Source: Chloroflexota bacterium
GTDB lineage: Bacteria > Chloroflexota > UBA11872
Direction: 5' to 3'
Assembly: GCA_026707585.1 (NCBI GenBank)
Contig: JAPOWQ010000053.1
Span: 124,001-188,000 of the forward strand
DNA: 64,000 bases
Of the stretch, positions 17,756-27,616 are shown one piece after another. Each line of letters begins with the position of its first letter. Position 1 is the first letter of the stretch. Under the pieces are notes generated by a model. The model was given only the letters and a program-made list of their open reading frames with translations. It was not told the origin of the DNA and searched no databases. The position numbers and the translations under genes are program-made.

Positions 17756-18660
17756 GTCGCATCGCCGTGGTAGGCAGCATCAACCAGGACATCGTCATCC
17801 GCGTCCCTCAAATCCCCCGGCCCGGTGAGACCGTCCATCACGGCCGCCTCGCCCGCTACGCCGGCGGTAAGGGCGCCAACCAGGCCGTGGCCGCCGCCCG
17901 CGCCGGGGCGTCGGTCAGCATGCTCGGCGCCGTCGGACCCGATGCCGCCGGCGACGACCTGCTGCGCGGGCTGACTGCCCAACGCGTGGACACCACGCAC
18001 GTCGCCCGGGTGGGCTCGGCCGCCACCGGCACGGCGCTCATCGCCGTCGACGACACCGGCGCCAACTCGATAGCCGTGGCCGAAGGCGCCAACTTCCAAA
18101 TCGATCCGGCGGCTGTTGCGAGCGCCGTCGCCGGGATTCAGCCGGTCGCCGTGATTGGCCAGCGCGAAGTCCCGGACGACGTCACCAATGCCGCCTTCGG
18201 GACTGCGCCACCCGGCCTGCGCGTGCTCAACGTCTCCCCGGTCGATGAAGATGTGGCCATCGATCTTGGCCAGGTGGACATCGCCGTCGTCAACGAAATC
18301 GAAGCCGCGCAGTTGACCGGTGACTCAAGCGCCGACGACCCTGAAGGGCTGGCCAGGGCCCTGGCCATGCAGTCCCACCGCGGTTGTGTCGTGACACTGG
18401 GCGGCGATGGGCTGGTCGCACACGTGGACGGCCACACCCACGTCCAGCCCGCGTTTCCCACGACCGTCGTGGACACGACAGGAGCTGGCGACGCCTTCTG
18501 CGGGGTGTTTACGGCGGCGCTCGTCGCCGGGCGGTCGGTCGAAACGGCACTGCGGTGGGGCCAGGCGGCCGGCGCCCTGGCCGCAGGCACGCCGGGCGCT
18601 CAACCTTCGATGCCGATTGCCGACGACATTCGCCGGCTTGCGGAGGCTGAACTGGCCTAG
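17752..18660 (+). CDS. rbsK: ribokinase (PfkB family)
   Basis: 302 residues. GSINQDIVIRVPQIPRPGET opens the protein, RYAGGKGANQAVAAARAGA is the first PfkB signature (around residue 40), and DTTGAGDAFCGVFTAAL near residue 240 carries the catalytic Asp and anion hole. It phosphorylates ribose, or another small sugar or nucleoside, at the terminal hydroxyl. Start ATG 17752 overlaps the GT26 stop. No ribose transporter or nucleosidase is adjacent, so the true substrate stays open. The SDR that follows starts 58 bases later. Confidence 0.87.
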   Translation: MSRIAVVGSINQDIVIRVPQIPRPGETVHHGRLARYAGGKGANQAVAAARAGASVSMLGAVGPDAAGDDLLRGLTAQRVDTTHVARVGSAATGTALIAVDDTGANSIAVAEGANFQIDPAAVASAVAGIQPVAVIGQREVPDDVTNAAFGTAPPGLRVLNVSPVDEDVAIDLGQVDIAVVNEIEAAQLTGDSSADDPEGLARALAMQSHRGCVVTLGGDGLVAHVDGHTHVQPAFPTTVVDTTGAGDAFCGVFTAALVAGRSVETALRWGQAAGALAAGTPGAQPSMPIADDIRRLAEAELA

Positions 18661-18718
18661 TGCGCGCGGCTTCGCCGTCACGGCTAGGCTCAGTGCATCA
18701 TTGACCGTGCAAGCCCCA

Positions 18719-19486
18719 ATGACTGTCCTCGAACGCTTCCGTCTCGACGCCCGCCGCGCATTCGTCACCGGCGCCAGCCGCGGCATTGGTCGGGCCATCG
18801 CCCTGGCGCTGGCCGAGGCGGGCGCCGACGTGGCCCTGGCCGCCCGCGACGAAGCCCGGCTAACCGAGCTTGCCGCCGAGATCGAGACGCTGGGCCGACG
18901 AGCGATGGTCGTTCCGCTGGACCTCGCCAACCTGGAATCCATCGAACCAGCCATTGACGCCGCGGCCGCCACGCTGGGCGGCCTGGACCTCCTGGTCAAC
19001 AACGCCGGCGTGACCTATCGCGGCGGCTTCGAGATTCACGACCCGGCCGAGTTCGACCGCATGTTCGACGTCAATCTCGGCGCCGTGCTCTTCGCCTGCC
19101 AGGCGGCCCGCCCCCATCTGGCAACCGCCGGTGGAGGCGTGATCGTCAACATCGGCTCCATCGCCGGAACCAAGGGCACGGGCCTCTACGGTGCGAGCAA
19201 GGAAGGCGTGCATTCGCTGACTCGCGGGTTCAGCCGCGAGTTCGCCACCGACGGCATCCGCGTCGTGGCGCTGGCCCCCGGACAGGTCTACACCGACATG
19301 GGCGCCCGCGTGCGGGCCAACCCGGATGAGATGAACACCCTGCTGCACCACACGGCGCAGGGACGTGTTGCCGACCCGTCAGAGATTGCCTCGGGGGTCG
19401 TCTACCTGGCCTCACCCGCCGCCGGCTTCGTGACCGGGACGACCATCGCCATCGACGGCGGCCGCGACTTCTTCGCGAGACGATGA
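18719..19486 (+). CDS. SDR-family oxidoreductase (first of tandem pair)
   Basis: 255 residues of a classical short-chain dehydrogenase. TGASRGIGRAIALAL binds the cofactor (residues about 17-31), LVNNAGVTYR follows, and the catalytic YGASK comes after the Ser of NIGSIAGT. APGQVYTDMGAR and DGGRDFFARR close the protein. ATG 18719 is the first start downstream of the ribokinase stop, and the longer open frame upstream lies inside ribokinase. A 3-oxoacyl or sugar-acid (gluconate 5-dehydrogenase-like) substrate is plausible. The stop overlaps the next SDR start by 4 bases. Confidence 0.87.
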   Translation: MTVLERFRLDARRAFVTGASRGIGRAIALALAEAGADVALAARDEARLTELAAEIETLGRRAMVVPLDLANLESIEPAIDAAAATLGGLDLLVNNAGVTYRGGFEIHDPAEFDRMFDVNLGAVLFACQAARPHLATAGGGVIVNIGSIAGTKGTGLYGASKEGVHSLTRGFSREFATDGIRVVALAPGQVYTDMGARVRANPDEMNTLLHHTAQGRVADPSEIASGVVYLASPAAGFVTGTTIAIDGGRDFFARR

Positions 19487-20238
19487 CAGCCCCCGATCCC
19501 TTCCGGCTGGACGGCCGCCGCGCCCTCATCACCGGCGCCAGCCGCGGCATCGGGCGCGCGATCGCCGAGATCTACGCCCAGGCCGGCGCCCGCCTGGCCC
19601 TGGCCGCTCGTACGACCGCCAACCTGGAAAAAGCCGCCAACGAAGTCCGCGAACACGGCGCCGAAGTCCACACCTTGGGCGCGGACCTGACGGATGCACA
19701 GGCGCCAACACACCTGGTCGAGCAGGCCGCCGAAGTCATGGGCGGCCTCGACATCGTCGTCAACAATGCGGGCGACGGCGGCCACGCCGGACTCACGCTG
19801 GACGCCTACCGCCGCCTGCTGCATGTGAACCTGCGCGCCCCGGTGCTGATCACCCAGGCCGCACGTCCATATCTGCTCAAGTCCGACGCCCCGGTGGTCA
19901 TCAATGTTTCGTCGGTCTCGGCGAGGCTGGGCGGCGCCGAGCCCTATGGACCGCTCAAGGCTGCCCTGTCCTCCTACACCGTGGGTCTGGCCAGGGAGTG
20001 GGGTAAAGACGGCATCCGCGTGGTCGCCATCGCTCCCGGCGTGATCGAAACCGACATGACGGCGAGCTACACCGATGCGGACTGGTGGACCGACAACCTG
20101 GCCGATCGCGTGGCCCTGGGACGCAACGGCCGTGTGGAAGAAATTGCCGGCGTGGCCCGCTTCCTGGCCTCCGACGCCGCCGCCTATATCACCGGCGCCG
20201 TCATTCCCGTCGACGGCGGCTTGGTCCACCAGTACTGA
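19483..20238 (+). CDS. SDR-family oxidoreductase (second of tandem pair)
   Basis: 251 residues, clearly a paralogue of the preceding SDR: ITGASRGIGRAIAEI, VVNNAGDGGHAGL, Ser in NVSSVSARLG and the catalytic YGPLK, then APGVIETDMTASY and VDGGLVHQY. Both begin with a closely matching FRLDxRRA stretch, so a tandem duplication is likely. It is co-translated with its partner through an ATGA overlap. The stop is 8 bases from the convergent sialidase-like gene. Confidence 0.87.
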   Translation: MTAPDPFRLDGRRALITGASRGIGRAIAEIYAQAGARLALAARTTANLEKAANEVREHGAEVHTLGADLTDAQAPTHLVEQAAEVMGGLDIVVNNAGDGGHAGLTLDAYRRLLHVNLRAPVLITQAARPYLLKSDAPVVINVSSVSARLGGAEPYGPLKAALSSYTVGLAREWGKDGIRVVAIAPGVIETDMTASYTDADWWTDNLADRVALGRNGRVEEIAGVARFLASDAAAYITGAVIPVDGGLVHQY

Positions 20239-20246
20239 GCGCCGGT

Positions 20247-21320
20247 TTACGTCCGGTCGATCAGTTCCAGCCAGCGCAGGTCGATGATCCCGTCCTCGCC
20301 GGCCGACGGCGCCAGCACGCAGCCCAGCCGGCCGTTTCGCAGCAGCGCCATGTCCGGGTAGCCGCAGCGCACGTCGCCGGCCGGCGGCGGCGGACCGTCG
20401 CTCGGACTGGCCAGCCAGCCGACGCGTCGCCAGGTCGCACCCTCGTCCTCGCTCACGCTGCACCCCACCCCCGAGCGGTTGCCCGCCTCGTCGCGGTACG
20501 CGCACAGCAGCGCTCCGGACCGCAGCCGCTGCAGCTTGATGTTGGCGCCCCAGAACTCCACCGGCCGCGGTTCGGTCCAGCTTGCCCCCTCGTCCCCCGA
20601 ATACGCGACCACGCTGGGATGGCCATCGAACACCCGCGCCACCGCCATGTACCGCCCGTCCGCCAGCCGCGTGATGTCCATGTCGCCATAGCCCAGCACG
20701 GGGTGCGACGCCACGATCACCGGCGCTGAAAAGCTCTCGCCTTCGTCGTCCGTAAAGCAAACCCCCGCCTGCCACCCCGTGTCGCGCCCGGTCGTCCCGA
20801 TAGCCGCCAGCATGTGTCGTCCGTCGTCCAGGAGATGAGGGTTGCTGGCCCCGTAGAGCTCCGACCACTCGGGAAACAGGCGAATCTCGGGACTCTCAGC
20901 CCCCCAGGTCTCGCCGCCATCCGTTGAGCACGTCGTGGACAGATACCACCCGGTGCACGGCTCGTCGCCCGGCAGGCTGGGATCCATCTGGATCCGCCCG
21001 AGTCCCAGCAACAGCCGCTGGTCCGAAAACGGCATCAACCCACCCAGGTGCATGCAGTCCCACCCGGGCACGGCATAGATGGCCTCCGGCGCCGTCCACG
21101 TCGCCCCATCGTCGTCGGATCGCGACGTCAACATCACGCTGTTGTTTCGACGCTGAACGCCCGGCGCCCAGCTGAACACCATCACCAGCCGCCCGCCCCC
21201 AAGCTGCGCCAGGCTGGCCGAGTAGTGAGCATGCGGTGTGTCGCTCGCAAACAGCCGTCGCGCCTGCCCCACCGCAATCGGCGCGTCGGCTACCAGGTCC
21301 GGTTCGCCTGTCATCACCAT
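20247..21320 (-). CDS. BNR-repeat sialidase-like glycoside hydrolase
   Basis: 357 residues carrying at least five Asp-box motifs (SxDxGxTW): SDDDGATWTAP, STDGGETWG, TDDEGESFSAP, SGDEGASWTEP and SEDEGATWRR. These sit at turns of a six-bladed beta-propeller. The family includes sialidases and uncharacterised exo-glycosidases. I do not see an N-terminal signal peptide or a clear arginine triad, so sialic-acid cleavage is not claimed. The start (GTG or ATG at 21314-21320) faces the DUF899 gene across a 176-bp divergent gap. Confidence 0.78.
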   Translation of the reverse strand: MVMTGEPDLVADAPIAVGQARRLFASDTPHAHYSASLAQLGGGRLVMVFSWAPGVQRRNNSVMLTSRSDDDGATWTAPEAIYAVPGWDCMHLGGLMPFSDQRLLLGLGRIQMDPSLPGDEPCTGWYLSTTCSTDGGETWGAESPEIRLFPEWSELYGASNPHLLDDGRHMLAAIGTTGRDTGWQAGVCFTDDEGESFSAPVIVASHPVLGYGDMDITRLADGRYMAVARVFDGHPSVVAYSGDEGASWTEPRPVEFWGANIKLQRLRSGALLCAYRDEAGNRSGVGCSVSEDEGATWRRVGWLASPSDGPPPPAGDVRCGYPDMALLRNGRLGCVLAPSAGEDGIIDLRWLELIDRT

Positions 21321-21496
21321 TGCGATTCACCTCGACGACAACGCAGTGATCCTACGCCCGATTGCCGGCAATTCGCGCCTTCGCAACTTGGGGTCGATGC
21401 CGCGCCCCGACTGCCAATGGCCAGGCACGGCCGCGCTCCTACACTTGATGAAGCTGAAATGACCGCCCGCACAAGGGCACGCTGAAGGGAAGAACG

Positions 21497-22090
21497 GTGA
21501 CCGCTCCGACCGATCTACAGGAAGAGCTTGCTGCGGCTTGGTCCGATCTGGAGAAGGCGCAGCAGCGACTCAAGGAAGTTCGCCGCCGTGTGCCGTCGGA
21601 GCCTGTGCCGGACTACCAGCTTCACGGGCCTGATGGGCCGGTGAGGCTCTCTGAGCTGTTCGGCGCCAAGTCCGACCTGATCCTGATCCACAACATGGGC
21701 ACCGGCTGTCCCTACTGCACCATGTGGGCCGACGGCTTCAACGGCGTGCTCCATCATCTCGAGGATCGCTCGGCCTTCGTGGTCGTCTCTCCCGACAGCG
21801 TCGAAACCCAGCAGGAGTTTCGGAGAAACCGGGGCTGGCGCTTCCGCATGTACTCGGCGGCGAACACTACGCTGTTCAACGACATGGGCTTTGAGTCCGA
21901 GGACGAGCACTACGGCTCCAACGCCATGCCCGGCGTCTCCGCCTTCCACAAGAACCCCGACGGCTCCGCCGTGCGCGTCGCCTCAGACTTCCTCGGACCC
22001 GGCGACGCCTATTGCAGCGTCTGGCACCTCTTCGACCTGCTCCGCGACGGCGTCGGCGACTGGGAAGCCAGGTTCGACTACTCGACTTAG
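21497..22090 (+). CDS. DUF899 thioredoxin-like protein
   Basis: 197 residues from GTG 21497, with a purine-rich GGGAAGAA stretch upstream. The N-terminus is a charged helix (residues 5-35). A thioredoxin-like core follows, with HNMGTGCPYCTMWADGFN holding a CxxC-like CPYC pair, then DSVETQQEFRRNRGW and a C-terminal YCSVWHLFDLLRDG. DUF899 proteins are predicted dithiol oxidoreductases with no settled partner. It stands alone just upstream of gatC. Confidence 0.82.
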   Translation: MTAPTDLQEELAAAWSDLEKAQQRLKEVRRRVPSEPVPDYQLHGPDGPVRLSELFGAKSDLILIHNMGTGCPYCTMWADGFNGVLHHLEDRSAFVVVSPDSVETQQEFRRNRGWRFRMYSAANTTLFNDMGFESEDEHYGSNAMPGVSAFHKNPDGSAVRVASDFLGPGDAYCSVWHLFDLLRDGVGDWEARFDYST

Positions 22091-22177
22091 CCAAGCGCAC
22101 ATTCCGCCGCGCCGGCCATGAGCGTTCGGCCTCCGCTCCTATAATCGCCGCCGATTCGCCAACTACCGAGCAGCGCT

Positions 22178-22471
22178 GTGTCCATTGACCGTTCGCAAGT
22201 CGACCATGCCGCCGAACTGGCGCGGCTCGAGCTGTCCGACGACGAGCGCGAGCGGCTGCGCGGCGAGCTGGGGCAGATCCTGCAGGCCTTCGAGGCGCTC
22301 AATACGCTGGACACCGAGCACATCCCCCCCACCGCCCAGGTCATTCCGCTAGGCAACGTCGAGCGCGACGACGTGGTTGCGGAATCGCTGCCGCTGGACG
22401 CCGTGCTCGACAACGCACCCCGCGTCGAGGACGGCCAGATTCGCGTGCCTCCCGTGCTGGGCGAGTCCTGA
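22178..22471 (+). CDS. gatC: Asp-tRNA(Asn)/Glu-tRNA(Gln) amidotransferase subunit C
   Basis: 97 residues from GTG 22178, with VDHAAELARLELSDDERERL and LDTEHIPPTAQVIPLGN, the GatC pattern that wraps GatA and GatB together. The complex amidates misacylated Glu-tRNA(Gln), or Asp-tRNA(Asn), so the organism very likely lacks one direct aminoacyl-tRNA synthetase. It is followed after 3 bases by gatA. Confidence 0.92.
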   Translation: MSIDRSQVDHAAELARLELSDDERERLRGELGQILQAFEALNTLDTEHIPPTAQVIPLGNVERDDVVAESLPLDAVLDNAPRVEDGQIRVPPVLGES

Positions 22472-22474
22472 CCG

Positions 22475-23947
22475 GTGGCCGATGAGCTTTATCTGCTGAC
22501 GCTGCACGCGGCCGCGCGAGGTCTGCGAAGCGGGACGTTCAGTTCGGTCGAACTGACTCGCTCCCTGCTCGACCGCATTGAATCCGTCGACGGACGGGTC
22601 GGCGCTTATCTCACCGTCACCGCCGACCTGGCCCTGGAGCAGGCCGCCGACGCCGACACCCGCCGCGCCTCGGGCCGGGACGGCCCGCTGCTGGGCCTGC
22701 CCATCGCCCTCAAGGACGTGCTCAGCACCGCCGGCGTGCAAACGACCTGCGCCTCCCGAATCCTCGAAGGCTTCATCCCGCCGTACGACGCCACGGCCGT
22801 AACTCGCCTGAAGAACGCCGGCGCGGTAACTCTCGGCAAGACCAACATGGACGAGTTCGCCATGGGCTCGTCCAATGAGCACTCCGGCTACAAGCCGGCG
22901 CGCAACCCCTGGAACCTGGACAAGGTGCCCGGCGGCTCCAGCGGCGGCTCCGCGGCCGCGGTGGCCGCCGACGAGTGCCTGGCCGCCCTGGGATCGGACA
23001 CCGGCGGCTCGGTCCGTCAGCCCGCCGCCCTTTGCGGCTGCGTGGGACTCAAGCCCACCTACGGCCGCATCTCGCGCTTCGGCCTGATCGCCTTCGCCTC
23101 GTCGCTGGACCAGATCGGCGTGCTGACCAAGGACGTCACCGACGCCGCGCTGCTGCTGGGCGTCCTTGCCGGGCACGACCCGCGCGACTCAACGTCCGCT
23201 GACGAGCCTGTGCCCGAATACGGCGGCGAACTGAACGGCGACATCGGCGGGCTGCGAATCGGCGTGGCGCCGGAGTACTTCGGCGAGGGACTTGATCCCC
23301 AGGTCGGCGATTCCGTCCGTGCGGCAATCGACGACCTGCGAGGCCTCGGGGCAACCGAGCGTGAAATCTCACTGCCGCACACCGAGTACGCCTTGCCGAC
23401 CTACTACGTCATTGCCCCGTCCGAAGCCAGCGCCAACCTGGCTCGCTACAACGGCGTCAAGTACGGCCTCTCCGACCCGCAGGCCACCGACGTGGACGAA
23501 ATGATGGCCCGCATTCGCGGCCGGGGCTTCGGGTCGGAGGTCAAGCGCCGCATCATGATCGGCACCTTCGCGCTCTCCTCCGGCTACTACGACGCCTACT
23601 ACGTCCGCGCCCAGAAAGTCCGCACCCTCATCAAGTCCGACTTCGAGACCGCGTTCCAGGACGTCGACGTCATCGCGGCGCCCGTCGTGCCGTCCCCCGC
23701 CTTTGACCTGGGCGCCAAGCTGGACGACCCCGTGGCCATGTACCAGTCCGACATCATGACTCTCCCCGCCTCCCTGGCTGGCCTTCCCTGCATGAGCATC
23801 CCCTGCGGATTCGTGGACGGCCTCCCGGTCGGCCTCCAACTCATCGCGCCCCCCTTCGCCGAGTCCCGCCTCCTCCAGGCCGCCCGCGCCTACGAACGCG
23901 CCCGCGGCAACCTCCCCGCCCCCCTCAAGGCCATCGACGCCGCATGA
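22475..23947 (+). CDS. gatA: amidotransferase subunit A
   Basis: 490 residues of the amidase-signature family. The Lys of the Ser-cisSer-Lys triad lies in [11 protein letters not shown] and the two serines in [14 protein letters not shown], after [35 protein letters not shown] follows. It hydrolyses glutamine and passes ammonia to GatB through a tunnel. GTG 22475 is the start and lies 3 bases after gatC. Confidence 0.95.
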   Translation: MADELYLLTLHAAARGLRSGTFSSVELTRSLLDRIESVDGRVGAYLTVTADLALEQAADADTRRASGRDGPLLGLPIALKDVLSTAGVQTTCASRILEGFIPPYDATAVTRLKNAGAVTLGKTNMDEFAMGSSNEHSGYKPARNPWNLDKVPGGSSGGSAAAVAADECLAALGSDTGGSVRQPAALCGCVGLKPTYGRISRFGLIAFASSLDQIGVLTKDVTDAALLLGVLAGHDPRDSTSADEPVPEYGGELNGDIGGLRIGVAPEYFGEGLDPQVGDSVRAAIDDLRGLGATEREISLPHTEYALPTYYVIAPSEASANLARYNGVKYGLSDPQATDVDEMMARIRGRGFGSEVKRRIMIGTFALSSGYYDAYYVRAQKVRTLIKSDFETAFQDVDVIAAPVVPSPAFDLGAKLDDPVAMYQSDIMTLPASLAGLPCMSIPCGFVDGLPVGLQLIAPPFAESRLLQAARAYERARGNLPAPLKAIDAA

Positions 23948-23984
23948 CCACCCCGAACCTCGGCCCGTCGTTCCCTGTCCCCTT

Positions 23985-24076
23985 GGAGACTACTGCAAAA
24001 CGCTCCTCGCCCTCGAATCTGCGGCCGCTCTTCCTCCCTCTCCCCATGGGAGAGGGTTGGGGTGAGGGTCTTCCGG
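23985..24076 (+). repeat. 92-bp dispersed repeat, copy 1
   Basis: Lies in the 259-bp gap between gatA and gatB. It aligns without gaps to the reverse complement of 56036-56127 at about 76 of 92 bases by my count. Its core is a hairpin, CCCTCTCCC-CAT-GGGAGAGGG, followed by TTGGGGTGAGGGTCTTCCGG. It interrupts an otherwise tight gat cluster, so it may form a structure in the gatCAB transcript. Confidence 0.85.
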
Positions 24077-24206
24077 TCGAGGCGCCGCTCAAAACTGAGC
24101 AGCTGCAGGTCAACCCGGCGGCGCTGGAGCACACGAGGGTCTTCAACACCTCTGTCGTCACCCTGAGCCTGTCAAAAAGATTTTCAGCTGCTGTCGAGTG
24201 CCCCGC

Positions 24207-25664
24207 ATGACCACTGCCAGCGCCACCGCCTACAGAGTGGTCATCGGCCTCGAAACCCACGTCCAGCTCCGCACGCAAAGCAAGATGTTCTGCGGCTGCG
24301 CCGCCGACTACGCCAACGCCCGGCCCAACACCCACGTGTGCCCCGTCTGCCTGGGCATGCCCGGCGTCCTGCCCGTCATCAACCGCGAGGCCGTCGACCA
24401 CACCATCCGTACCGGCCTGGCGCTCAACTGCGAGATTCCCGAGTACGCCAAGTTTGACCGCAAGAACTACGCCTACCCCGACCTGATGAAGTGGTACCAG
24501 ATCTCCCAGTACGACCTGCCGCTCTGCATCAACGGGCACTTTGACGTCGAGGTGGACGGCGCAACGACCCGCGTTGGCATCACGCGCGTCCACCTGGAAG
24601 AAGACACCGCGCGCCTGACCCACGTCACCGCCGCCGACGGCGCCCCGGCCAGCCTCATCGACGTCAACCGCTCCGGCTCGCCACTGATGGAAATCGTCAG
24701 CGAGCCCGACATCCGCACGCCCGCCGAGGCGATGGCTTATGGCGAGAAACTACGTGCCCTGCTCCGTTGGATCGGCGTATCCACCGCCAACATGGAAGAC
24801 GGAGCGCTGCGCATCGACGCCAACATCTCCGTCTGGCCCCAGGGCGAGCCGATCGGCGACGTCAAGGTCGAAGTCAAGAACATGAACTCCTTCCGCGCCC
24901 TCGGCCGCGCCCTGGCATTCGAGATCGAACGTCAGACCGGCCGGCGCGAGCGCGGCGAAGCCATCGAACAGGAAACCCGCGGCTGGGACGAGACCTCAGG
25001 CGCCACCCGCTCCCAGCGCACCAAGGAATACGCCCACGACTACCGCTACTTCCCCGAACCCGACCTGCCCCCGCTCCACGTCACTCGACAGCGCGTCGAC
25101 GCCCTGCGCGCCGCCCTCCCCCGCATGCCCGACCAGGTCGCCGCCGACCTGATCCAGCAGAGCGCCCCCGAGGCCGACGTGGCCGAACTCGTCCAGGACC
25201 GCCCGCTCACGGATTACACGCTGGCGGTCATCGAAGCAGGCGCTTCCGCCGGTGAGGCCGTGACCTGGATCGTCCACGAGTTCCGCCGCGCCTTGAACGC
25301 CCAGCCCAACAGGGGCGCAGCCATCCCGATCCCCCCGGCAGAGATCGCCAGCCTTCTCACCCTACGAGCCAAAGGATCGGTCAGCAGCACCATGGCCGGC
25401 GAAGTCCTCGACGAAATGTTCGCCACCGGCAAGGCGGCTGAAGATATCGTCCAGGCCCGCGGTCCCCAGATCAGCGGTCAGGACGAACTCCTGGCCATCG
25501 CCCGCCTGGTCATCCAGGAAAACCCCCAGGCCGTCCAGGACTACCGCGACGGCAAAGGCCGCGCCCTCCAGTTCCTCATGGGCCAGGTCATGCGCATCAC
25601 CCGCGGCAAAGCCAACCCGAAAGCCGTAAGCGAATTGATTCGCAGCGAGCTCGAGTCTGCCTAG
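24207..25664 (+). CDS. gatB: amidotransferase subunit B
   Basis: 485 residues from ATG 24207. [18 protein letters not shown] marks the N-terminus, followed by [29 protein letters not shown] and VDVNRSG-type segments of the kinase-like cradle domain. The last 150 residues are the helical YqeY-type tRNA-binding tail. GatB phosphorylates and amidates the tRNA-bound acid with ammonia from GatA. Separation from gatA by a repeat-bearing gap is unusual for a cluster in which gatC and gatA are only 3 bases apart. Confidence 0.95.
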   Translation: MTTASATAYRVVIGLETHVQLRTQSKMFCGCAADYANARPNTHVCPVCLGMPGVLPVINREAVDHTIRTGLALNCEIPEYAKFDRKNYAYPDLMKWYQISQYDLPLCINGHFDVEVDGATTRVGITRVHLEEDTARLTHVTAADGAPASLIDVNRSGSPLMEIVSEPDIRTPAEAMAYGEKLRALLRWIGVSTANMEDGALRIDANISVWPQGEPIGDVKVEVKNMNSFRALGRALAFEIERQTGRRERGEAIEQETRGWDETSGATRSQRTKEYAHDYRYFPEPDLPPLHVTRQRVDALRAALPRMPDQVAADLIQQSAPEADVAELVQDRPLTDYTLAVIEAGASAGEAVTWIVHEFRRALNAQPNRGAAIPIPPAEIASLLTLRAKGSVSSTMAGEVLDEMFATGKAAEDIVQARGPQISGQDELLAIARLVIQENPQAVQDYRDGKGRALQFLMGQVMRITRGKANPKAVSELIRSELESA

Positions 25665-25767
25665 CGTCCGCGCCGGCCGGCTGCCGGTGTGCGGTCCTGG
25701 GGACTAGGATTATTCAGCAGCATTTGAACGCGGAATTGGAAATCGCTGGCCAGGCGGAGCGTGACAG

Positions 25768-27027
25768 ATGAGTCCAATAAAGGCGCCGAATAGCGGACCT
25801 TACGCCGCTGCGCTAGCCCAATTCGATCAAGCGGCTGACCAGATAAGTCTTGATCCGAACCTGCGCGAGGTCCTTCGCTGTCCCAAGCGCGAACTCACGG
25901 TCAACTTCCCGGTCGAGATGGATGACGGGTCAATCACCTGCTTCACCGGCTACCGCGTCCAGCACAACGTCACCCGCGGCCCGGCCAAGGGCGGCATCCG
26001 CTATCACCCCAGCGCCGACCTGGACGAAGTTCGCGCCCTTGCCATGTGGATGACCTGGAAGTGCGCCGTGATGAACCTGCCCTACGGCGGCGCCAAGGGC
26101 GGCGTAACCGTGGATCCCCGCACGCTGAGCCGCCACGAACTCGAGAACCTCACCCGCCGCTACGCCACCGAAATCATTCCCCTGATGGGCCCCGACAGCG
26201 ACATTCCCGCCCCCGATATGGGCACCAACATGCAGGTGATGGCCTGGATCATGGACACCTACTCCATGCACGTGGGCTATTCGGTTCCCGCGGTAGTCAC
26301 CGGAAAGCCCGTGGCCATCGGCGGTTCGGAAGGCCGCGAACGGGCCACGTCCAGGGGTCTGCTGGTTGCAACGCAGGCCATGTTGGAGCGGCTTGAGCGT
26401 CCGGCGACGGGAACCGTCGCCATCCAGGGCGCTGGCAACGTCGGCCTGAACGCCCTGCAGCTGTTCAGCGAGGCGGGCTTCACCATCGTCGCCATTAGCG
26501 ACAGCAGCGGCGGCATCTACGACCCGACAGGTCTCGATGCGTCGCGGGTATACAAGCATGTTTCGGATGGCGGCTGGCTGGCCGACTACTGCGAAGCCGA
26601 GCACATCTCGAACGCCGAGCTACTGGCGCTGGACGTTGACGTGCTGGCGCCCGCCGCCATCGAAGGCCAGATTCACGCCGGCAACGCCGCGGACGTACGG
26701 GCGAGCATGATTGTCGAGGGCGCCAACGGTCCAGTCACGCCGGAGGCCGACGCCCTTCTGAACGACCGCGGGGTGGTGGTCGTTCCCGACATCCTGGCCA
26801 ATGCCGGCGGCGTGACGGTGTCGTACTACGAGTGGGTGCAGGGCATGCAGCACTTCTTCTGGAGCAGGGAGGAGATCAACAAGCTGCTCGCCGACCACAT
26901 GGGGCGCGCCGCGCAAGAGGTTTGGGATCTGGCACAGGACCGCGGCGTCAACCTGCGCGAGGCGGCCTACCAGATTGCGGTTGGACGGGTGGCCGAGGCC
27001 ACCCAGCTTCGAGGGATTTACCCCTAG
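25768..27027 (+). CDS. gdhA: glutamate dehydrogenase (Glu/Leu/Phe/Val family)
   Basis: 419 residues, the normal length for a hexameric GDH. GGIRYHPSADLDEVRALAMWMTWK (in two parts, residues about 75-98) and the LPYGGAKGGV segment hold the catalytic lysines; PAPDMGTNMQVMAWIMDTYS follows. The Rossmann motif is VAIQGAGNVG near residue 220. It interconverts glutamate with 2-oxoglutarate and ammonium. ATG 25768 has GGAG a few bases upstream. It is next to the gat genes but not obviously in their operon. Cofactor preference (NAD or NADP) is unclear. Confidence 0.93.
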   Translation: MSPIKAPNSGPYAAALAQFDQAADQISLDPNLREVLRCPKRELTVNFPVEMDDGSITCFTGYRVQHNVTRGPAKGGIRYHPSADLDEVRALAMWMTWKCAVMNLPYGGAKGGVTVDPRTLSRHELENLTRRYATEIIPLMGPDSDIPAPDMGTNMQVMAWIMDTYSMHVGYSVPAVVTGKPVAIGGSEGRERATSRGLLVATQAMLERLERPATGTVAIQGAGNVGLNALQLFSEAGFTIVAISDSSGGIYDPTGLDASRVYKHVSDGGWLADYCEAEHISNAELLALDVDVLAPAAIEGQIHAGNAADVRASMIVEGANGPVTPEADALLNDRGVVVVPDILANAGGVTVSYYEWVQGMQHFFWSREEINKLLADHMGRAAQEVWDLAQDRGVNLREAAYQIAVGRVAEATQLRGIYP

Positions 27028-27449
27028 CCGCGCAAGACCTCTCGAACGGCCGCCCAACTGAACGGCCGTCCGTCGTCAAAGGTCGCCCGCACCTCACCGA
27101 AGGGGTCGCGGCCTTCGTCGCTGGGGTTGTAGAGCTGGGTCGGCGAGTTGAGAAGAATCGCCGGACGATCGCCCGCCACCATGAAGCCGTGGTGGACGAG
27201 CCTGGGAATCAACACCGTGTATTGCGCGTCGTCCGTCTGGGATTGGCCCATAGGCAGGAGGTCCAACGTGCCGGCGGTCGGCGATCCCTCACGACCGTCC
27301 CACAGGGCCAGGATGATGTCGCCGGCCGCCACCACGAACCGATCTTCCTGGTGCTGGTGAACGTGCCACTCGTCCTCATCACGAGCTAACCCGGCAGGTG
27401 TGGTGGAGAAGTAGGTCTGCGCGAACGGCCGCTGTTCGTCCTCGTACAC
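27024..27449 (-). CDS. cupin sugar 3,5-epimerase-like protein, start uncertain
   Basis: 141 residues from GTG 27449, resembling the RmlC/WxcM cupin barrel. It has EDEWHVHQHQEDRF (paired His), AGDIILALWDGREGSPT, IPRLVHHGFMVAGD and SPTQLYNPSDEGRDPF. The same frame continues upstream to a stop at 27603-27605 and encodes RFRLRIHDAAARPLRV and NRDESGSLVEILRTDW, which match the usual N-terminus of such epimerases. Yet no ATG, GTG or TTG lies there. The real start may be a rare codon, or a base may be altered. The 3' end overlaps the convergent gdhA stop by 4 bases. Confidence 0.7.
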   Translation of the reverse strand: MYEDEQRPFAQTYFSTTPAGLARDEDEWHVHQHQEDRFVVAAGDIILALWDGREGSPTAGTLDLLPMGQSQTDDAQYTVLIPRLVHHGFMVAGDRPAILLNSPTQLYNPSDEGRDPFGEVRATFDDGRPFSWAAVREVLRG

Positions 27450-27616
27450 ATCCGACCAGTCCGTGCGCAGGATCTCGACGAGCGATCCGGACTCGTCACG
27501 GTTGACCCTGAGCGGTCGCGCAGCCGCGTCGTGGATGCGAAGTCGAAACGTGGTGAGGTCGAGGTCGATTGAAGATCGGTCCCCGGATCGTATGCCGCCA
27601 GTCTAGGCGACCAGGA

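Noticed and set aside
19402-20868. 488-residue minus-strand frame
   Set aside because: It is antisense to the second SDR and out of frame with the sialidase-like gene; Gly/Arg-rich shadow.
23948-24206. CRISPR-like repeats in the gat gap
   Set aside because: Only one copy with a hairpin and no spacer array; it pairs with one distant inverted copy instead.
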